A DNA stretch of 64,000 nucleotides. Source: Cryphonectria parasitica EP155 (taxonomy: Eukaryota; Ascomycota; Sordariomycetes; Diaporthales; Cryphonectriaceae). Position numbers and translations under genes: made by a program. Below are positions 37,506 through 48,113 of this stretch, one piece after another. The notes beneath the pieces are model-generated. The model saw only the letters and a program-made list of their open reading frames with translations, was not told the DNA's origin and ran no database searches. How positions within the stretch are numbered: position 1 is the stretch's first letter; every line of letters begins with the position of its first letter. The stretch covers positions 62,001 to 126,000 of the forward strand of contig NW_024468918.1 of the NCBI RefSeq assembly GCF_011745365.1, written 5' to 3'.

Positions 37506-38585
37506 TGGTGGTGGTAATAGTAGTAGTACTTCGTAGTGGTCCTTGTCTTGTCTCTTGTGTGTCTTGTCTGGGCTTGATCTTGCTAAGAGAGGAGGGGGAA
37601 AGGTGAATGTTGATCATGAATGATGTGATTTGGTAGTGTGCTCTTCTTTCTTTTTCCTTAGTGTCCAAGCTTGGGCATTCAAGGCATGCACTCAATTCTT
37701 TTGGTGCTACTGTTCGCTGCTTCGTATGGCGGTCAGGCTTGAGCAAGGGAACATGCTTGTTACCGATATATTGTGTACTATAGCCACTGTAGCCAGCCCC
37801 CCCCCCCTTCCCTTTCCTTAGCCTACTTCTCAACAGACCAGGTATTGTCTCACTCTACAAAGTCAAGTAGACTTTACCCTATCTGACAATCCATATGCCC
37901 TTCGTTTCTTAACGAGATCCACAGTCAGGCTGACCCTATTCTATCCGTAGTGATACAATGTACATGGATTATCTACAAGTATGTATTTTGTCACTATAAT
38001 ACGATGTACCAGATTATACTACTCAATAAACCATGCACGATAGTATCCAAGATCCGAACTTGATTAGTGATTCTCCCCCCCCCCCAAACAACCCCAGGTG
38101 CGCACGCAAGTCACGGATCGACCGGAGACATCCTTACGTTGATAATGTCTATCTTAATACTACCGTGACGATTGGTTTGAATCCTTTCCTTCTTTCAAGG
38201 CTGAGGCTGTACACGATTCATCTTTTCTCTTTTCTCTTATCTCTCTTCTCACTATTTCCTTTTTTCTTGTTGCCAGGATATCGAGTTGCCTCCCCTTCCC
38301 CCCCCCCCCGCCCGGGGCGCCCTTCTTTCTCTTGCCGAGTACATGCACGATTCGCCTAAGCGAGGGAAGCAACCCTGGAGGATCCGGCCATCGCCACAGC
38401 CCAGGGTGCTGCAGCGGCACATGGCACATCCGAGATTTGGGGAGAGAAAAAGAAAGATGACCGAACCACACACCATCCACCACCAGCCGGGGGGGGGGGG
38501 GTACTTTGGGCTTTTTTCTTGTCTTCTTTTTGGTCTCCATCATGTACAGTTTCTAGTATGTACATTACCCCATGAGAACCAACAA

Positions 38586-38621
38586 CCAACCCAACCCAAC
38601 CCAACCCAACCCAATCCAACC
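38586..38621. repeat. (CCCAA)n pentanucleotide repeat
   Basis: About six tandem CCCAA units; the complementary strand reads TTGGG repeats, a G-quadruplex-capable sequence. A GGGTT-type run also occurs near 32659-32678. Confidence 0.85.
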
Positions 38622-40053
38622 GCACGAGTGGGGCGTTTTGCCTGGTGGAAATGCATGCACGCGAAGTTTTTTGATCATCATCATCCTGAAAAGGGTTTGT
38701 TTGCGAATATGAAAGGGTGAGAGACAGTGATGGAGAGATGTGGAGCAATGTAGAGAGGGACATGGACGGCAGCCTTTTTTCATCTTCTTTTTTTCTTTCT
38801 TGCTGTATTGAACGCACATGTACAGTGTTCAGATCAGGTGGGTCGATATGTGTGTGTCTCGCCTGAGACATGCGCCACCAATCTCTGTCTTCTTCTCTTT
38901 CTTTTTCTCCTGCCTAATGCGTGTCTCAAAGTTTCAAGCGTATAGTATAGGTACAAGAGTTCCACGGTTGTCGTGTGGTACACACGCCAGTCCATCAAGT
39001 CGGCGAGTCGTCAGCAGGACCTCCAGCCCAAGCCAAGCCAAGCCAACATCCCATCCCCAGTCCAGGACGGACAAGGCCATTTGTCGCCGCAAACCCTAAA
39101 GTTTTTAGGATGCTTTAGCAACCGAGAAGATGTTGTTGTTATTGTTGTTGGTATCGACACGGGTTTCGGCACTCGTCAGCAGGCTTGTGGCACATTGCAA
39201 GTCCCCTTCTCCCCCCCCCCCTTTTTTTTTTCTTCTTCTTCTTTTCCTTGCTTCTTGCCTGGTCTCTACACTATGTATGTACTTTACTTACTCGTGATGA
39301 TCTGTGCCAAAGCCCCCCCCCCCCTTCTCTCTCTTCTTTCCATGGGTTTCTGTATTGGGAGAGGGGGGGCCGAGGGGGAAAGGGTGTGCTTTGAGAAGGA
39401 TTCGAAGTAGTGCAGGGGGAGGGGTTGTGCGTTCCCCCAGGCGAGCGAGATCCTGTTCTGTGACTTAGTCTCGTGGAGCAAACTATGGTACCAGTGCGTA
39501 TACATGACACACGTATGGGGTCATTTTCGGGTTACACAGGGAGGATTCTGTTCTATCCAGGACAAGCGCAGCACCACCTCCTTCCCAGACCCTTCTCGTG
39601 ACAGACTGGCGACACGGTGGGAGTTATTGTTGATGATGTTTGCTGTTTTTGCTGGTGTGTTCACTACTATCTTGCTATGGTAAGAAAGAAAAAAAAGAAG
39701 AAAAAAAGGGAGGGGGGGACCGATACGCGGTGGTCGGTTCCGATAATGCCCCGAATATCTCGTGGCCTGTGTGCAATAGTAGTAATCTGGCTACGATTTG
39801 TCCCCCTCTCCTCTTTTTCTTTTCTTTGGTCAAGATGCGTACTGCCATCAAGGGTGGATCAAATGATCTGGACACTTCCACCGGTCCCGCCCGCCTCCCG
39901 ATGCAAGTATGTACATACACTATGGGCATGTGCTGTTTCCGCCCAGACGACGAGTCGTGCATGTTCAAGCATCGCTATCATTTGTAATGTCGCATCGTCT
40001 CCGCCTGAACCCCATCGTCGTCCATGCCGTTTAGGTCTTGTTTCTGTCTGTCC

Positions 40054-40080
40054 TTTTTTTTTTTTTTTTTTTTTTTTTTT
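40054..40080. repeat. Poly-T tract of 27
   Basis: Uninterrupted T run. It could be a retroposed poly-A tail on the complementary strand, but no element is recognisable next to it. Confidence 0.85.
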
Positions 40081-41183
40081 GTTTCTTGCCCTGTCAGCGT
40101 CTGGACCCTCTGACTTCGGGGTCCCGACGTGTCACTCAGCGTGGAGACGACTTAGGCATCACAGTATCATCGTAACTACGGTTCTCGGATAACCCCCTTC
40201 TTTTTCCCCTTGCCTGTCATGTGGCGTGCGAGAGCCGGCGTGGATCTCGGAGTATGACTGAAACTTTGACGGCGACGATAAAAACAACTATAAAGCAAAA
40301 AAGAAAAAGAAAAAAAAAAGGGGGGACAAATGCTGTCCAGAGAGTTGTACCATAGTAGAGAGCTTGTTGTACTGTATCCACTACTGATATGTCTAGGCGG
40401 AGGCTTCATCTCCACAAGTACCGCGGAATTGTGACCACACCAACACCTCTTCCCCCCCCCCCCCAAAAAAAGTTCCGTCCAGTCCAGTCCTGTAATGTTG
40501 TCCTCAACGACACAATGTATCAATCTCTTGCGCACACCGCCTACGGCCGTGTGCTATTTCCCAACACATACACAGACCGCCAACAGCCCTGGGCGGCAAG
40601 GGGAAAAGGTCCTCGCTTCCCCCACGGATATAATCCGCGTCGCGACCACACGAGCGCCCAGGAGCCGGGGAGGGGCGGAAAGAGGGCGGGCGATTGACCA
40701 GGGGGGTTATGTGTACATACTGTTTGTAAGGTGAAGAGAAGGCAGAGAGAGAGAGAGAGAGAGACAGAGGCCGCACAGAAGGATTCCTGTGAAGCTTGTA
40801 ACCCACCAGAGCTCTGGGAGCGGCCGCCAGGATTCCCGCTTACTTGCGCCCAGGTGGGGTGGGGTTTTGTTGGGTGGGGCCCCTGGACTGGCCAGTGAGA
40901 GAGAGAGAATATGAGTTGTAGAGCGATGAGCAGAGCAAAGATGAGGTACTGCATGTAGAGAGATGGAGGACAAGGAGGATGAGCGACTTGGACCAACGCC
41001 CACCCCCCTGGTTCCGCATTTTGAGCCTCATCGCTTGAGGACCCTCACACAGCGTTCGGGGAGTTTTCGACTCCCTCATTCAGTCCACTCAGTCATTCAA
41101 TCAGGCATGCAGGCACGCAGTCACTCACTCAGTCACTTACGCACCCACACTGCCCTCCTCAGACATACTCACGCACACTATCC

Positions 41184-41189
<6 letters not shown>

Positions 41190-41254
<65 letters not shown>
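41190..41254. repeat. Compound (TC)n(AC)n microsatellite
   Basis: About 23 TC units change directly into about 9 AC units. A separate (CA)n run of about 17 units lies at 41697-41731. Confidence 0.9.
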
Positions 41255-41255
<1 letters not shown>

Positions 41256-41694
41256 ACCTGGCACATCCTGTTGCCAAGTAGGTCAAGGTAAAGTAAGCAC
41301 GCAGTCAAGAGACACGACGATGCATGTGGCAGCCGCGTCGAAGCAGCCCGCGTGGCCTTGTTATTATTTCTAAGCTTATTTTCTTTCTTTCTTGTGTTGG
41401 TTACTGGGTCGGTCGGTCATGCTCTCTTTCCCAGTCGTGCCTTACATGTTGGCTGCAGCGGGAGTGACAATAAGGCAGGCGCATGTGGAAGTGAGTGTGT
41501 AAAGTTGTCTGTCTCGACGTCCCCAAGGGTCTGTCTATGCTGTTGGTTTCCTATTCCCCGGCCTGCAGGCTGCAGCATGCCACCTTCCCCAGCCAGTGGC
41601 TTCGGCTTCTTGCTTGCAGGTGCCAGCTAGCCTGGCCACGTTGTTCCTTCCCCAAGTGTTCACACACAATCGGATGAACGAGAGACATCTCGAA

Positions 41695-41732
<38 letters not shown>

Positions 41733-42456
41733 AAAAGAGAGAAGGAATAAAAAGTGTGTGGTGTTGTGTTGTCTGTCTACTTCATGGTACCCTAACACCA
41801 TCAGCCAGCACCGACAACGCCTCCTCTGCCTCAAACCGGATATGCATCATGATGGTTTGTTGTGAAATCCTATCTATCAATTTTCGCATGGTCTCTCTTC
41901 CTTGGTTCAATCCACTCTTTCCACTCACACACCGTCACCACCCACTTCATCCTCCTCGTCTTCCCAAAGGTACCAATGCACATAGCATATAGTACAACAT
42001 GATAGAAACCATGTACAACATACATGCGTGCGTGACGCTACCACGCGCCCGGACGGATGTTGCTCGTTCCGCTGCACCCGCCCAAGCCAGCCCAGCCCAG
42101 CCCGGCCGAGGAATCACCAAAGGGGTCTGGGCAGCGAAACCCGGCCTCACGGCGGGGTCTGGACCCTCGACAAAACTCTCGACTTTCTCGACCCTCCTCT
42201 GCCACGTTTGTGCCTGACCCTAACTCCAAGTAACTAACGCCAAACTGTAACTCTATCTCTATCAGATCCGCTGTGGTCCTCCGTTTTCGAGGGCCCAGAA
42301 CAAGTGACAAGGACTTCAGTTTCGAGTAGTTCACTGCGAGAGCGGGGGGGACCTTTGTTCCAGTCACTCACTGGTCAACTGGCTTAGCAATCCAAAAACC
42401 CACCATCAGGTGTCAAAATTGCTTGTCTCTCTTCCTTGGTCTGTGTCTTTCCCCTT

Positions 42457-42874
42457 TTAGAGATCTTGAACCTCGGTCCTCCACCCCCACCCACCACCTC
42501 CCTCCGACAAGACCCTCATGCCGGCAGCCTTGCACACGTGGATGGCCACCTGTCTTACCGCGCGCACTTGTCCCACACTTGCGCCGCCGTTCAGGGCTCC
42601 CTTGAGGTGTCCCTTGAGCTGTGGGTTCACCTGTTTTTTTTTGGGGGTTTTTTTTTTGTCAGATAGAGAAAGAAGAAAGAGGGGAAAACAAGGGTCGCGC
42701 ATTAGTTTCTTGTCTCAGTTGTGCGCGGATACAGACCAATCGCCACCATCCTGTGTGCCAGCAAGTGCTGCACGTGTACATTCCTATCTATGACCCCTAT
42801 CATTACAGTATAGACAGGAAGGCGGACGGGCTGGGCTGGGCTGGGCTGAGGTGGTGGAGGGAGGAGCTGACTGA

Positions 42875-42921
<47 letters not shown>

Positions 42922-43931
42922 CGCAAAGAGAGAGAATGAGAGAGAGCAGGAGGAACAGCAAGGAGGAACAGCAAGGAGGAAGAAGCAAGAAACTCCAGCA
43001 AACAAAGCCAGCAGAAAGATAAAGTGGGAAAGGAGAAGAAAAACTACTCACATCCTGCGGCACCAACCCCGCAATCATAACATAAGAAGTCTCAACCTCG
43101 TCCAGAACCGCCGTCGTGCTCAAAATATACCCATATGTGAGCCGCACCGCCAAACCCAGGTCCTCGGTCCCGCTGTGGTCCAGGGCCGTCATCACCCTGC
43201 CTGCCACCTTGCCGTAGCAGGCGTCGAAGAAGCTCTGTCCGCGCCCCAATACCTGGGCCGTGGGTGTGTCGTGCACGTCTTGTCGGCGGTTGGTGGGTGA
43301 GGGGCTGTTGGGCTCGTCGGATAGGTGGGTGGGGACGACTTTCTTGAGCTCTTGGAGGGCGTTGATGGTCTGTGGGTTGGGGAGACTGGGTCAGCAGCGG
43401 TTTACGCGCCGTGTATGGGCGCGTGGGTGCGTGGGTGGGAGTGGGCCGCTGAGAAGAGGGGGAAGGTGGTCTTGTTGTTGGTGGTGGTGGTGGTGGTGGT
43501 GGTGGTGGTGATCCATTCTAAGGACTGGTGACATCGAGTGGACTTGAAGAGGAGGAAGAGCAGGAAGAGCAGGAAAAGGAGCTCGGTCTTCTGTCTGCTT
43601 CTTGCGCGCCTCTACTGCTGCGTCGTAGTCATCTCTTACGCACCTTGGGCAAGCCTGCTATGGCAGATGTCTTGAGCAGAGCCTCGCGCATCCGCCGCGC
43701 GATCCTCAACTGCTCCTCGTCATCTGGGATGACTGTGCCGTTCTGCTGGCCGGCGTTCCCATGGCCTGCGCCCACGGCATGCGTGTATACAGTCCGAATC
43801 TCCTCTGGCCGGTTGAGAACGCAGAGGGCTGTTGCGATGACTAGATACCATACATCATCAGGTAGGTCTGGCTGGGCGCGGAGGGAGTCCAGCAGTTTGG
43901 GCGTGACGATGGCAGTTTGGACGGCCGTCAT
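42457..43931 (-). CDS. AhpD-like / carboxymuconolactone decarboxylase-fold protein
   Basis: Member of the fungal AhpD-like family; the physiological substrate is unknown. Three exons, all joined in phase 0: 43931-43644, 43369-43052 and 42630-42457, giving 259 residues. Exon 1 starts MTAVQTAIVTPKLLDSL and ends ALLKTSAIAGLPK; exon 2 continues TINALQELKKVVP and ends YVMIAGLVPQD; exon 3 starts VNPQLKGHLKGALNGGAS and reads QVRAVRQVAIHVCKAAGM. The blocks ALLKTSAIAGLPKTINAL and LNGGASVGQVRAVRQVA are typical of the family. I see no CxxC redox pair, so a classic alkyl-hydroperoxide-reductase partner role is unlikely. Introns are 274 and 421 bases, long for a fungus, and each contains microsatellites. 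Upstream lies a divergent promoter shared with the Efm7-like gene. Exon structure inferred by eye from frame and splice consensus. Confidence 0.85.
42878..42913. repeat. (GA)n microsatellite inside intron 2 of the AhpD-like gene
   Basis: About 15 GA units follow a short CG-rich stretch and a (GGGCT)4 run near 42830-42849. Together with homopolymers near the acceptor they make up much of the 421-base intron. Confidence 0.85.
43478..43509. repeat. (GGT)n microsatellite inside intron 1 of the AhpD-like gene
   Basis: About ten GGT units, read as ACC on the gene strand. Confidence 0.85.
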
Positions 43932-44634
43932 TTTTTCTGTTGCTCAGCAAACCTCCCTTTTTCCTCTCTTCTTCTTTCCTCTCTCTCTCTCTCTATCTCT
44001 CTTGCAAGAAGATATTTTTCCGACTCTATTTCTGTCGGTGCGCTTGTTATTTATCGTATCAGCCTTAAAGTCCTTCTTCACCAGGAAATAAACATACAGT
44101 CTATTATCTTTTGTAAAGTCCAGACGATATCTCAACCATGCATGTTCTCCCTTTTCTTTTCTTTATTCTTCCCTTTTTTTTTCCCCACAAAGCGACATAT
44201 TCTATCTATCATCAGAAGAAAAGGAGATGAAATTCACCAGTTCTGCACCCCGAAAAGACCATGATGGATTCCCAATGATCCAGAAAAGAATGGCCCGAAG
44301 CCCGAATCCCTCCGTCGATTCCCGACCGCGATCAGTAACCATGGTGGACCCCGGGTCTCCAGATGTGGACTCCGGTTTCGTTTGGCACTGGACAAGAACC
44401 CTTAGGGTTTACCTTTGACTATCTCAACCCTAACCCTGTGCAAAAAATGAGATGGAAAGAGGAAAGAGGAAAACCTCCCTCGGGAGGACGCATCCCATTC
44501 CAAACCGTGCTTGCTTTGCGTACTCGCTGGGCAGCCTCACCGCAACACACACTCACACGCACTCCCAACTGACTTTTCCACCGCCACTCAACGGACCCCC
44601 ACACTCACACCGAAATAGACACACACATATGCAC

Positions 44635-44677
<43 letters not shown>

Positions 44678-44850
44678 AACCGTGCCTTGCAGGAGAAGGG
44701 GAAAAAAAACGCAACTAAAGAAAAAAAAATAGTTTGGGGGCTCCGAATATCTGCATCTCACACACCCAACCGAAGCCTGCTTACTTAACAAAGTGCAGTG
44801 CAAGTTACGTATACGGGCGCAACTATCTTGGCGAAGAAAGTATAAGTGTA

Positions 44851-44885
<35 letters not shown>

Positions 44886-45342
44886 ATGTCCAAAAATAGC
44901 AGTGTTGACCGTGTGAGGGTCGTCCTCTTTTATCCGTTCTGCCGTTGTTGGTGTTGAGGCTGTGCTGACATACACACTTGCTTAGCAGTGAGGCGAGGTG
45001 CTTGCGTTTGAGAACCCCCACGTGTGGGCCTGCGCAGGAGGCCGGCGCTTAGAGACGTCATAATTTTTACTCTTTTTTTTTTTTTTTTACCTTCTTTTTG
45101 TACCTTTCACTCTTGATATTTTTGTTTTACTTTGTTTTTGGAAGGGCACACCCCGCCTCATTCTATATTCAGAAGGGACAGGCGTGGGCGGTAAGGAAGG
45201 TGTGTGTCACTCTTCTGGTTCGGTGTGTGTTTTGGGAGGGACAGGGGGAAAGAGAAGATCAGAAGTCGGCGGAAACGAGAGAGGAGAAAAAAAGGGATAT
45301 ACTCTTTGCCCCGGAGAGACGAGGAGGAGGTGCGATCCATTG
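43932..45342. promoter_or_regulatory. Divergent promoter region of the AhpD-like and Efm7-like genes
   Basis: About 1.4 kb between two start codons pointing apart. It contains telomere-like words (TTAGGGTTTACC near 44402 and AACCCTAACCCTG near 44426), two GT runs (44638-44676 and 44855-44882) and a poly-T block near 45071. No gene recognised. Confidence 0.65.
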
Positions 45343-46593
45343 ATGTCGCTGGCTCTGAGGTTGACGCCGGCTGGTGAGCCGCTGGAGGACCCAGAGGACT
45401 TCTTTGGGGACTCACTTGGGGTGGTCTTTGAGGATGATACCATGAATCTGCGTAGGTGACTGCTAAAGATGATGTTGTATCTTGCATGTGTTGTTCTTGT
45501 ATACACACGTACACACACATATGTATTGAGATCCTCGAGGGGACAGCCCTTCTCCTCCTCCTCCGCCCTGTTCTGTTTCCATTGTAGATATCCATCTAAC
45601 ATATTCGTTTCAGATGGCGATGCCGACCATGGCCTGCTCTACACGTCCCCTCACCTCCCGAAACCACTTCACATCAGCCTGGCCGACCCTGCAGGCGACG
45701 AAGACCGCCAGCTCTTCAGCCACTATCTCTGGAACGCCTCCCTCCTGCTCGCCGAATTTGTCGAGGCCGGCACCCTCATTGCCCAGAAGACCACCTCTTC
45801 GTGTTCCTCCTCCTCCTCCTCCTCATCTAATCCACTATCAGCACCACCGACCCTGAAGAGCCCCCTCGGCCCAGCCCTCACAGACTTCGATATCACAGGC
45901 CTCACCACCATCGAGCTGGGCGCGGGCACCGCTCTCCCCTCCCTCCTCGCCGCCCTGTATGGCGCAGAACGCGTCGTCATCACGGACTACCCTGCCCCGG
46001 CCATCCTCGCTAATCTTCGAGACAATGCCGCGCGCAACCTGCTGCCCGCCCACTCGCCACTCGCCCGCGTCGCAGACTTTGAGGTCGTGGGCCATGCGTG
46101 GGGCGACCTTGATTCCTCCTCTTCCTCTTCCTCCTCCTCACCACCAACCACAGCAACAACCCTCACTTCTCTCGCCGCCACCGGCCGCGGCGCCTTCGAT
46201 AGGGTCTTCATCTGCGACTGCCTCTGGATGCCCTGGCAGCACGATAACCTCCTGCGCTCCGTGGCCTGGTTCCTGCGCGCGGGGAGGGAGGCGCGGTGCT
46301 GGTGCGTCGCGGGGTTCCACTCGGGGCGGGCGGCGATGCGGGGGTTTCTGGAGGCCGAGAAGCTGGCAGGGGTGGGCCTGGAGGTCGAGAGGATCTGGGA
46401 GCGGGACTGTGATGGGGTCGAGAGGGCGTGGGAATGGGATCGGGGGATTGAGGATCCTGCGGGGCGGAAGAGGTGGCTTGCTTTTGCGGTGTTGAGGAGG
46501 ATGAGGGTTGGCGATGAAGAGGACGAGAGTGGGGTTTTGGGTGGTGGTGGTGGAGGTGGGGAGGAGGTGGAGGGAGGAGAAGGGGGCCGATGA
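45343..46593 (+). CDS. EFM7: EEF1A N-terminal/lysine methyltransferase Efm7 (Nnt1 family)
   Basis: SAM-dependent seven-strand methyltransferase; the yeast member modifies the N-terminus and Lys-3 of elongation factor 1A and was earlier called nicotinamide N-methyltransferase Nnt1. Exon 1 is 45343-45455 (MSLALRLTPAGEPLEDPEDF) and exon 2 is 45588-46593, with a 132-base intron (GTGACT...TTGTAG) in phase 2, giving 372 residues. A second AG at 45613-45614 is out of frame. Landmarks are LLYTSPHLPKPLHISLADP, HYLWNASLLLAEF, SAM motif I ELGAGTALPSL (about residue 148), VVITDYPAPAIL and the post-motif FICDCLWMPWQHDNLL. Two Ser insertions (about residues 108-118 and near base 46112-46140) and a Gly/Glu-rich tail account for the extra length over the yeast protein (about 260). 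The role is from the family; the family match is firm. Confidence 0.9.
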
Positions 46594-48113
46594 GGTTGGC
46601 CAAAGAGATGGATCATCTCTCTGTGTGTGGGTATGGAGAGGTGGGGTGTTGATGGGCCTTATGAGAGGGAGAGAAGAAGAAGAAAGTTTGGTCTACAGGC
46701 TTCTCTCTCTCTCTCTCTCTCTCGCGTGCTCTCTATCTCTCACTTTCCTAAAGGTAAGGCAGAGCACGTCGGTTGGTGCAGGTGGACTGGAGACGAGATC
46801 AGATGGATTAGGAGGTATCTAATAGACTCATGCAGGTAAGCAGGCACGCAGGCACGCAGGCACGCAGGCACCAACTCGCTCTCGAACCTGGATGGGTTTA
46901 TAGAAGCAATCACAAAGTTTCCAACCAAATCCACAATGGCACAGTGGTATATGGCGCCGCACCATTGCGTTTCCTTGTGGTCCCCTGGGCATAGTGTGAG
47001 CGGGTGGATGGGGAGGCGTCGGCTTGAACGAAGTCTAGTAGTTCGAGTCAGGCAACACACAACTTTTTTTTCCTTTTTTTTGGTTGTTGGCATTTTTTTT
47101 TTTTTTTTTGCTCTTTTCTATCAAACTGAGGGATGTTCCTCAGGCCATGGGCAATAGAGTGAAGCACTTCCTCTGACGGCCCTCGTCTAGCCGCAAGAGG
47201 GCCTGATGCCTCCTTTATTGGTATTCTTGTTTCATCTGAGCCTGTCCTCCCCTTCCATCCTTACAGCCACCTTGCTCATACACACAATTCATATCCTCTC
47301 TCTGTGCTTCTAAACTATAGCAATATCCAACGAACGAACAATTGTTAGCTAATTAAGTAAAGAAAGATACATTTCGCTTGCAATGTAAACATATGGCCTC
47401 TACTGTTTGCAATCCCAATCACACATACAATCTCACCGTGTGACTCTCAATCTTTATGCTGATTTACCATACTTGAGTAGGCATCATCACACGCTTCACA
47501 GGCAGGATTGTATTCTACGCGATAAGGCATCTCGTGATACTAGCCCTTATACAAACTGCATCTTGTAAATATTTATGAGAATCCTTCTGTGAAGGCTTGT
47601 GTTTTACCACTGTACGATTCAGCACTCACTGCTATTATATAACCTAAGATGACCAAAAAAAGAGTGGTCAAGGTAGACAGTGACGCAACTTTACTTGTGA
47701 CTTTCCCAATAGCCACGTTGGGTGTGATATATCCTCATTGGGACAGGTGAGAGCTGTTGACGAATTAGATTCACTCGAGGCTTCCAGCTCGAATCGAGAC
47801 CCGCTTCTTCCCGTTGCTTTCCAAAGCTTGACCCCTGCCAGCATAAATTCTGCCGGCTCTCCCCGCCTTTTTCGCTCTAGCACTCAACGCGTAAAGGCGC
47901 GTTCTTTCGGTTTGCGACAAGGGCAAGACGTCGTCTCTTCATTGAACCTTCCTCTCCTCAAGCCGTCTTCCCGACAAGCTCAAACAACAGCAACGTCTCC
48001 TGTCGTAACGCAGCCCATCCTTTGACCACCCTCCCCAACTGCCCCCTCTCTCCCAAAATTTACTTTCTATCCAGCTCATCCCAAACCACTTACAGACTGT
48101 CTTCCCTTTCCAA
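46594..48113. other. Intergenic region upstream of Hat2
   Basis: Holds a (CT)n run near 46701-46723, a GCAGGCAC octamer repeat near 46836-46871, T runs near 47063-47110 and a 7-bp hairpin at 47178-47203. The last 300 bases before 48114 are the presumed Hat2 leader (CT-rich). No coding potential recognised. Confidence 0.65.

Larger units (their letters stand above)
18596..40355. promoter_or_regulatory. Recurring near-palindromic word CTATGGTAC / GTACCATAG
   Basis: Exact copies by eye start at 18596, 20992, 22990, 29063, 32278, 34389 and 39483 (CTATGGTAC) and at 25956 and 40347 (GTACCATAG). One more lies at 6399 outside this span. Several are extended into longer palindromes, for example ACTATGGTACCAT at 32277 and GTACTATGGTACCAT at 22988. 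Partial copies occur near 18670, 32402, 32784 and 32830. None was seen inside a coding exon. Function unknown; a protein-binding site or the relic of a short repeat family are both possible. Confidence 0.6.
17572..42456. other. Gene desert of about 25 kb, repeat-rich
   Basis: No frame in this span reads like a protein: open frames are short, are dominated by Ser/Pro/Leu-rich or Cys/Val alternations generated by simple repeats, and lack family motifs or splice-consistent continuations. Base composition is mixed, not strongly AT-rich, so this is not an obvious RIP-mutated transposon graveyard or an AT-rich Neurospora-type centromere. It is crowded with dinucleotide runs, homopolymer blocks up to 28 bases and G-rich tracts, and it has nine copies of CTATGGTAC. 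It lies between the 5' end of the C2H2 regulator and the 3' end of the AhpD-like gene, so it may be a very long promoter, a non-coding RNA locus, or both. I cannot exclude genes made of several tiny exons. Confidence 0.75.

Noticed and set aside
17572..42456. Desert as a centromere
   Set aside because: Centromeres known in related fungi are AT-rich relics of RIP-mutated transposons; this region has mixed composition and no transposon remains, though no chromatin data are available.
47178..47203. GGCCCTC...GAGGGCC hairpin with a 12-base loop
   Set aside because: A 7-bp stem is unremarkable and factor-independent terminators are not expected for fungal nuclear genes.
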